A DNA stretch of 10,614 bases, taken from contig JAODMA010000461.1 of the NCBI GenBank assembly GCA_025464545.1, forward strand, positions 1-10,614, read 5' to 3'. The notes under the pieces are model-generated. The model searched no databases and was not told the origin of the DNA. It worked only from the letters and a program-made list of their open reading frames with translations. The position numbers and the translations under genes are program-made. The DNA is from Arthrobacter sp. (lineage in GTDB: Bacteria > Actinomycetota > Actinomycetes > Actinomycetales > Micrococcaceae). Each line of letters opens with the position of its first letter. Positions within the stretch are counted from its first letter, which is position 1. Positions 7,269 to 10,614 of the stretch are shown one piece after another.

Positions 7269-7281
7269 GGGGTCAAATTTA
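7269..7281 (-). promoter_or_regulatory. Leaderless-type -10 element (TAAATT) for the ADP-ribosylglycohydrolase gene
   Basis: On the minus strand TAAATT (7281-7276) is followed by 7 nt (TGACCCC) and the ATG at 7268. No Shine-Dalgarno is present between them. Initiation 8 nt after the hexamer would give a leaderless transcript. Confidence 0.5.
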
Positions 7282-7416
7282 CCCCGGAGGTGTGACCAGG
7301 GAGGCACGGCGGGTCTGCGGCCGCGTGCGGGGCCGGGCTGCGCGGCGTCCCGGCCCGGGCACAGCGAACGTCCAGACTTCGCTGGAAGACTACACGCAGA
7401 CCATGTCCCGGGCAGC

Positions 7417-7457
7417 GGCCTGCCGCGCCCCTGGCAGGACGCGGGCTGCAGGCCCGC
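7417..7457 (+). promoter_or_regulatory. Structured leader upstream of the aquaporin gene
   Basis: The 223-bp divergent gap (7269-7491) holds two adjacent stems: CCTGCC/GGCAGG (7419-7424, 7433-7438) and GCGGGC/GCCCGC (7441-7446, 7452-7457). An alternative 7-bp pairing, GGCCTGC (7417-7423) with GCAGGCC (7448-7454), would exclude both. It ends about 22 nt before the Shine-Dalgarno. It could be a regulatory leader or GC-rich chance pairing. I see no clear plus-strand -10 and no gene in this gap. Confidence 0.3.
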
Positions 7458-7479
7458 GGCCCGCCCCAGAAACCCAAGC

Positions 7480-7485
7480 AAAGGA
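7480..7485 (+). promoter_or_regulatory. Shine-Dalgarno for the aquaporin gene
   Basis: AAAGGA lies 6 nt before the ATG at 7492 and fixes this start against the longer in-frame extension to 7207. It implies a leadered mRNA, unlike most neighbouring transcription units. Confidence 0.75.
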
Positions 7486-7491
7486 ACCTCC

Positions 7492-8478
7492 ATGACCACG
7501 CCTGCCCCAGTTCCCGAGCCGGCTTCCCCGGTGGCCCCGGCACGCCCGGCCGCCGCCGACGAGGCACGCCCGGCCGCCGCCGCTGACGATTCCTTCCGGC
7601 CCGGACTCCTGGCCCGGTTGTCCGCCGAGGCCCTCGGCACCCTGTTCGTGGTGGTGGCGGGCCTGGGCGTTCCGCTGTTCACAATTCCGGACTCGAACCC
7701 GCTCTCCGCCTCCCTGGCCGCGGGCCTGGCGCTCACCGCCGCGATGCTCGCCTTCGGCTACCTCTCCGGAGGCCACTTCAACCCCACGGTCACGCTGGGC
7801 AACGCCATCGCGGGCCGCATCCGCCTTCCGGAGGCCGCGGCGTACCTGGGCGCGCAGCTCCTCGGGGCGCTGCTCGGCGTCGCCACCCTCTTCGCCATCC
7901 TGCGCACCGTCCCCAAGATCAGCGACACCCGGGCCGCGTTCGACACCGTTGCCGCGGGATTCGGCGAGCACTCCATCATCCAGGCCCCGATGGCCGGCGC
8001 GCTGCTCGTGGAGGTCCTGGGCGCGGCCCTGCTCGTGGCCGTCTATCTGGGCACCACCTCGGCCCGGAACCCATCCCGGGCCGCCGCTCCGTTTGCCGTC
8101 GGCCTGACCATGGCCGTCCTGCTGCAGCTCGGCCAGGCAACCGGGAACACCCCCTTCAACCCGGCCCGCGCCACGGCCTCGGCCCTCTTCAGCAATGCGG
8201 ACGCGCTCGGCCAGCTGTGGCTCTTCTGGGTGGCCCCGCTCGTCGGCGCGGTGCTCGCGGGACTGGTGTTCCGCGGCTTCACACTGGCCACCCCGGTCCC
8301 AGCCGCGGTGGCTGAGGACGAGGACGGACTCGATGCCGGGGACGACGGGGACGACGGGGCGCCGGTCGGTGCTGCGCCGGGCCGGCCGGCCCGCGCGGAG
8401 CAGGCACGTGTGGAGCAGGCACGCACCGCGGGCGGCGACGAGGCCCGCGACTTCTTCGACGGCAACCGCGGACAGTAG
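7492..8478 (+). CDS. MIP/aquaporin family channel, AqpZ-like core with altered pore
   Basis: A 328-aa inner-membrane channel. An Ala/Pro-rich N-terminus (1-35) precedes an AqpZ-like six-helix core (about 40-263). The first half-helix is SGGHFNPTVTLG (N97-P98-T99, so NPT rather than NPA). The second is NTPFNPARATASALF (NPA 223-225, R226). QLWLFWVAPLVG (241-252) closely resembles the last helix of E. coli AqpZ. Aligning from memory, the AqpZ filter residues F43, H174, T183 and R189 correspond to A77, L211, T220 and R226, suggesting a wider, less water-specific pore. Residues 264-328 form an acidic, Ala/Gly/Arg-rich tail with small internal repeats, unusual for the family's roughly 230-aa size. 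The substrate cannot be told from sequence. The start is set by the Shine-Dalgarno. Confidence 0.9.
   Translation: MTTPAPVPEPASPVAPARPAAADEARPAAAADDSFRPGLLARLSAEALGTLFVVVAGLGVPLFTIPDSNPLSASLAAGLALTAAMLAFGYLSGGHFNPTVTLGNAIAGRIRLPEAAAYLGAQLLGALLGVATLFAILRTVPKISDTRAAFDTVAAGFGEHSIIQAPMAGALLVEVLGAALLVAVYLGTTSARNPSRAAAPFAVGLTMAVLLQLGQATGNTPFNPARATASALFSNADALGQLWLFWVAPLVGAVLAGLVFRGFTLATPVPAAVAEDEDGLDAGDDGDDGAPVGAAPGRPARAEQARVEQARTAGGDEARDFFDGNRGQ
7540..7587 (+). repeat. 24-bp direct tandem repeat in the aquaporin N-terminus
   Basis: A 21-bp core starting at 7540 recurs at 7564 with one or two changes at the end, giving a 24-bp period in frame. It encodes ARPAAA-type units. It probably varies in copy number and lies outside the channel core. 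Confidence 0.7.
8335..8432 (+). repeat. Short in-frame tandem repeats in the aquaporin C-terminal tail
   Basis: A 9-bp GGGGACGAC-type unit repeats around 8338-8360 (coding GDDGDDG), and a 15-bp GAGCAGGCACG-containing unit repeats around 8398-8427 (coding EQARVEQAR). Both fall in the low-complexity tail and keep the reading frame. Confidence 0.6.
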
Positions 8479-8490
8479 CGCCCGGGGCGG

Positions 8491-8512
8491 TGGCACAATA
8501 CTGTCGGTGCCA
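8491..8512 (+). repeat. Inverted repeat upstream of sbcD
   Basis: TGGCAC (8491-8496) and GTGCCA (8507-8512) are separated by 10 nt, just upstream of the sbcD -10 hexamer and after the aquaporin stop codon. It could be an operator or a weak transcript end. There is no T-tract. Confidence 0.35.
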
Positions 8513-8517
8513 GCCGA

Positions 8518-8529
8518 TACCGTAGGAAC
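8518..8529 (+). promoter_or_regulatory. Leaderless-type -10 element (TACCGT) for sbcD
   Basis: TACCGT (8518-8523) is followed by AGGAAC and the ATG at 8530. AGGA is too close to the ATG to serve as a normal Shine-Dalgarno, so a leaderless start is the better reading. Confidence 0.55.
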
Positions 8530-9726
8530 ATGCGGTTACTGCACACCTCGGACTGGCATTTGGGCCGGTCGTTCCACGGCGTCGGCATGCTTGAAGCCCA
8601 GCGCGCGTTCATCGATCAGCTCGTCGCCGTCGTGCGGGACGAAGCGGTCGACGTCGTCCTCATCGCCGGCGACGTCTACGACCGTGCCCTGCCCGGCGTC
8701 GACGTGGTGGGATTGCTCGACGACGCACTCGTCCGGCTGACCGCTGCCGGCGCCCAGGTGGTTCTCACCAGCGGCAACCACGATTCCGCCATCCGGCTGG
8801 GTTTCGCTTCCAAGCTGCTGGAGCGCGGGGGAGTGCATCTGCGCACCCGGCTGGCCGATCTGGACACCCCCGTACTTTTCCCGCTCGACGGCGGCCCCGG
8901 CAGCACTGACGGTACGGACCCCGCCGGGCCGGTTCTGGCGGTCTACGGCATCCCCTGGCTGGAACCCCGGCTGGTCGCCGAGCAGCTCGGCGTCGAAACC
9001 GCCAGCCACTTCGAGGTGACACGGGCCGCCACCGACCGCATCCGGACCGACCTCGCCGCCCGCGCCGGCACCCGGACCGTCCATTCCGTCGTCCTGGCGC
9101 ATACCTTTGCCAGCGGTGGCATCAGCTCGGAAAGCGAACGGGACCTGAGCATCGGCGGCGTCGGCGCCGTCCCGCTGGATCTCTTCGACGGCTTCGGCTA
9201 CACGGCCCTGGGCCATCTGCACGGACGGCAGGAGCTCTCATCCACGGTGCGCTACTCCGGGTCGCCGCTCGCATACTCCTTCTCCGAGGCCAAACACCGG
9301 AAGGGCAGCTGGCTCGTGGAAGTGGACGCCGCCGGGATCGGGGAGGTCCGCGAAGTGCTTTGGGAGGCGCCACGAACCCTCGCCGTGCTGCGCGGCAAAC
9401 TCGACGAACTGCTCTCGGCCGGAGACTTCGCCTGGGCCGAAGGCGCCTATTGCCAGATCACCCTGACGGACGCCCAGCGCCCGGCGCAGGCCATGGAGCG
9501 GTTGCGTGCCCGCTTCCCGGACACCCTGGTGCTGGGATTCGACCCGGAAGGGGCCGGCGTCGCCGCCAAAGCCAGCTACAGCAGCCGGCTCGCCGAAGCC
9601 GAGGACGATCTGTCCATTTGCTGCGGCTTCCTGGAACATGTCCGCGGCCGCAGCGCCGATGACGCTGAATCGGCCGTCCTCGCCGACGCGCTGGAAGCCG
9701 TGCGCCTGGAAGGAATGTCCCTGTGA
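8530..9726 (+). CDS. sbcD: SbcD, nuclease subunit of the SbcCD exonuclease
   Basis: Mre11-type metallophosphoesterase subunit. With SbcC it forms the ATP-dependent double-strand exonuclease and hairpin endonuclease that processes DNA ends and palindromes. At 398 aa it carries all five phosphoesterase motifs: TSDWHLG (D8, H10), IAGDVYDR (D48), TSGNHDS (N83, H84), LAHTFA (H191) and LGHLHG (H229, H231). Residues about 280-398 form the C-terminal capping/SbcC-binding part. The ATG at 8530 puts the first catalytic strand at the N-terminus, as in the family. Codon 3 is the rare TTA. The gene overlaps sbcC by 4 bp (GTGA), consistent with a two-gene operon. Confidence 0.96.
   Translation: MRLLHTSDWHLGRSFHGVGMLEAQRAFIDQLVAVVRDEAVDVVLIAGDVYDRALPGVDVVGLLDDALVRLTAAGAQVVLTSGNHDSAIRLGFASKLLERGGVHLRTRLADLDTPVLFPLDGGPGSTDGTDPAGPVLAVYGIPWLEPRLVAEQLGVETASHFEVTRAATDRIRTDLAARAGTRTVHSVVLAHTFASGGISSESERDLSIGGVGAVPLDLFDGFGYTALGHLHGRQELSSTVRYSGSPLAYSFSEAKHRKGSWLVEVDAAGIGEVREVLWEAPRTLAVLRGKLDELLSAGDFAWAEGAYCQITLTDAQRPAQAMERLRARFPDTLVLGFDPEGAGVAAKASYSSRLAEAEDDLSICCGFLEHVRGRSADDAESAVLADALEAVRLEGMSL
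9710..9714 (+). promoter_or_regulatory. Shine-Dalgarno for sbcC
   Basis: AAGGA, within GGAAGGAA at 9708-9715, lies 8 nt before the GTG at 9723 inside the end of sbcD. It supports that start and coupled translation. Confidence 0.7.
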
Positions 9727-10614
9727 GGATCCACCGACTTGAGATCTCCGCCTTCGGCCCCTTTGCCGGCACCGAACGCATCGACTTCGACCGACTAAGC
9801 GCGCACGGCCTGTTCCTCCTCAACGGCCCCACGGGGGCCGGCAAGACCAGCGTCCTGGACGCCATCTGTTTCGCCCTCTACGGCTCGGTGCCCGGGGCCC
9901 GCCAGGACGGCAAGCGGCTGCGCAGCGATCATGCCGCGGCGGCCGCCGAACCCCGCGTCACGTGCGAGTTTTCCGCCCGTGGCCGGCACTTTGAGGTATC
10001 CCGTTCGCCCGCATGGGACAAACCCAGCGCCCGCGGGAAGAACGGATTCACCGTCCAGCAGGCCAACACCCTGCTGCGCGAGCGCGTGAATGGCGAGTGG
10101 ATTGAAAAATCGGGCCGCAATGACGAGGCCGGTGCCGAGATCACCGATCTCCTGGGCATGAACCGGGACCAGTTCACCCGCGTGGTCATGTTGCCGCAGG
10201 GCGACTTTGCCGCCTTCCTCCGGTCCAAGGCCACCGACCGCCTGGAGCTGCTCCAGAGCCTGTTCGGCACGCAGCGGTTCGAGGCCGTGGAGCTGGAGCT
10301 CGGACGCAAGGCGAAGGCCGCCGCTGCCGAAGTCGCCAGCCTCAACCAGAAACTCGACGTCCTGCTGGCCCAGGCCGAAGCCGAAACAGACGCGCTTGAG
10401 CTCGACATCTCAAACGCACCCGACCGGACTGACGCCGAGGCTTTCCTGTCCTGGCTCGAGGACACTGCCGCCACGGCCGCGGAGGAACGCCAGACGGCTG
10501 CGCTGGAGGCGGAGCTGCTCCGTGACGAGCACCTGTCCGCCCGGGACGCCGCGACGGCGCGCGCTGCACGCCAGGCCAAACTGGCCGCCGCCGAACGGCG
10601 CCGGGCCGACGCAG
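9723..10614 (+). CDS. sbcC: SbcC, ATPase subunit of the SbcCD exonuclease (partial, runs off the window)
   Basis: Rad50/SMC-type ATPase partner of SbcD. The frame is open from the GTG at 9723 to the last base: 297 complete codons, no stop, so only the N-terminal part is present. Family members are around 1000 residues. The N-terminus RIHRLEISAFGPFAG is typical. Walker A is GPTGAGKTS (35-43, K41, T42) and the Q-loop is VVMLPQGDFAAFLRS (Q159). From about residue 195 the sequence becomes Ala/Glu/Leu-rich with heptad character, the start of the long coiled coil leading to the zinc hook. The hook, Walker B and signature motif lie beyond the window. The GTG overlaps the sbcD stop by 4 bp. Confidence 0.95.
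   Translation, partial: MRIHRLEISAFGPFAGTERIDFDRLSAHGLFLLNGPTGAGKTSVLDAICFALYGSVPGARQDGKRLRSDHAAAAAEPRVTCEFSARGRHFEVSRSPAWDKPSARGKNGFTVQQANTLLRERVNGEWIEKSGRNDEAGAEITDLLGMNRDQFTRVVMLPQGDFAAFLRSKATDRLELLQSLFGTQRFEAVELELGRKAKAAAAEVASLNQKLDVLLAQAEAETDALELDISNAPDRTDAEAFLSWLEDTAATAAEERQTAALEAELLRDEHLSARDAATARAARQAKLAAAERRRADA

Noticed and set aside
7207..7491. In-frame upstream extension of the aquaporin to 7207
   Set aside because: It overlaps the divergent ADP-ribosylglycohydrolase start, and the ATG at 7492 has a good Shine-Dalgarno.
7269..7736. N-terminal extension of the ADP-ribosylglycohydrolase frame up to 7736
   Set aside because: The extra 156 residues are low-complexity, overlap the divergent aquaporin gene, and the conserved domain begins just after the ATG at 7268, which has its own -10 hexamer.
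7390..8496. A 368-codon open frame on the minus strand opposite the aquaporin gene
   Set aside because: Antisense shadow: low-complexity Arg/Gly-rich product, no motif, and the plus-strand aquaporin reading has a Shine-Dalgarno and conserved motifs.
9929..10579. A 216-codon open frame on the minus strand at the window end
   Set aside because: Antisense of sbcC, which has Walker A and Q-loop motifs in its plus-strand frame. The Ser/Ala/Arg-rich product is a shadow.
1..10614. Search for a mobile element, CRISPR array, tRNA/rRNA gene, phage gene or defence island
   Set aside because: No transposase, integrase, terminal repeats, spaced direct repeats or tRNA-like fold was seen. SbcCD and the exonuclease are housekeeping-type repair genes, and GC content and codon use look even.

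Overview
The window is high-GC DNA with dense, GC-ending codon use, GTG starts, GTGA stop/start overlaps and TANNNT promoters. These point to an actinomycete (Actinomycetota). The murI, phosphodiesterase, rph, rdgB order matches the mycobacterial Rv1338-Rv1341 neighbourhood. Overall protein character suggests an Arthrobacter-like member of Micrococcaceae, but the genus is an inference. No mobile element, tRNA, rRNA or CRISPR array was seen. The region looks like ordinary chromosomal core sequence with some accessory genes.

Layout. (1) Bases 114-3464 (+): glutamate racemase (murI), a metallo-beta-lactamase-fold hydrolase related to the Rv1339 cyclic-nucleotide phosphodiesterase, RNase PH (rph) and the dITP/XTP pyrophosphatase (rdgB). 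murI/hydrolase and rph/rdgB each overlap by 4 bp, and rph also has its own promoter. A strong 12-bp hairpin (3494-3528) separates rdgB from the convergent gene. (2) A DedA-family membrane protein (3537-4319, -) diverges from a DEDDh exonuclease fused to a BRCT domain (4424-5455, +), with 104 bp between them. (3) A DUF4395 membrane protein (5538-6095, +) converges on an ADP-ribosylglycohydrolase-family protein (6129-7268, -). (4) An aquaporin-family channel (7492-8478, +) with unusual pore residues and a long acidic tail. (5) sbcD (8530-9726, +) and sbcC (9723 to the window edge, +), overlapping by 4 bp and encoding the SbcCD nuclease. sbcC is cut by the window end and is easily missed because it has no stop here.

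How the genes relate. The first block combines cell-wall precursor supply (D-glutamate), second-messenger turnover, RNA 3'-end maturation and nucleotide-pool cleaning. This is a conserved neighbourhood rather than one pathway. The exonuclease-BRCT protein and SbcCD are both DNA-processing enzymes, but they are separate transcription units.

The clearest unlabelled structure is regulatory. Five genes (rph, dedA, the exonuclease, the DUF4395 gene and sbcD) have a TANNNT -10 hexamer ending exactly 6 nt before the start codon, and the ADP-ribosylglycohydrolase gene has one 7 nt before. This predicts leaderless mRNAs. The aquaporin gene, PDE gene and sbcC instead have Shine-Dalgarno sequences. I did not find a convincing wholly new system. 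The aquaporin with its altered selectivity filter and the leaderless-promoter set are the most worthwhile leads.
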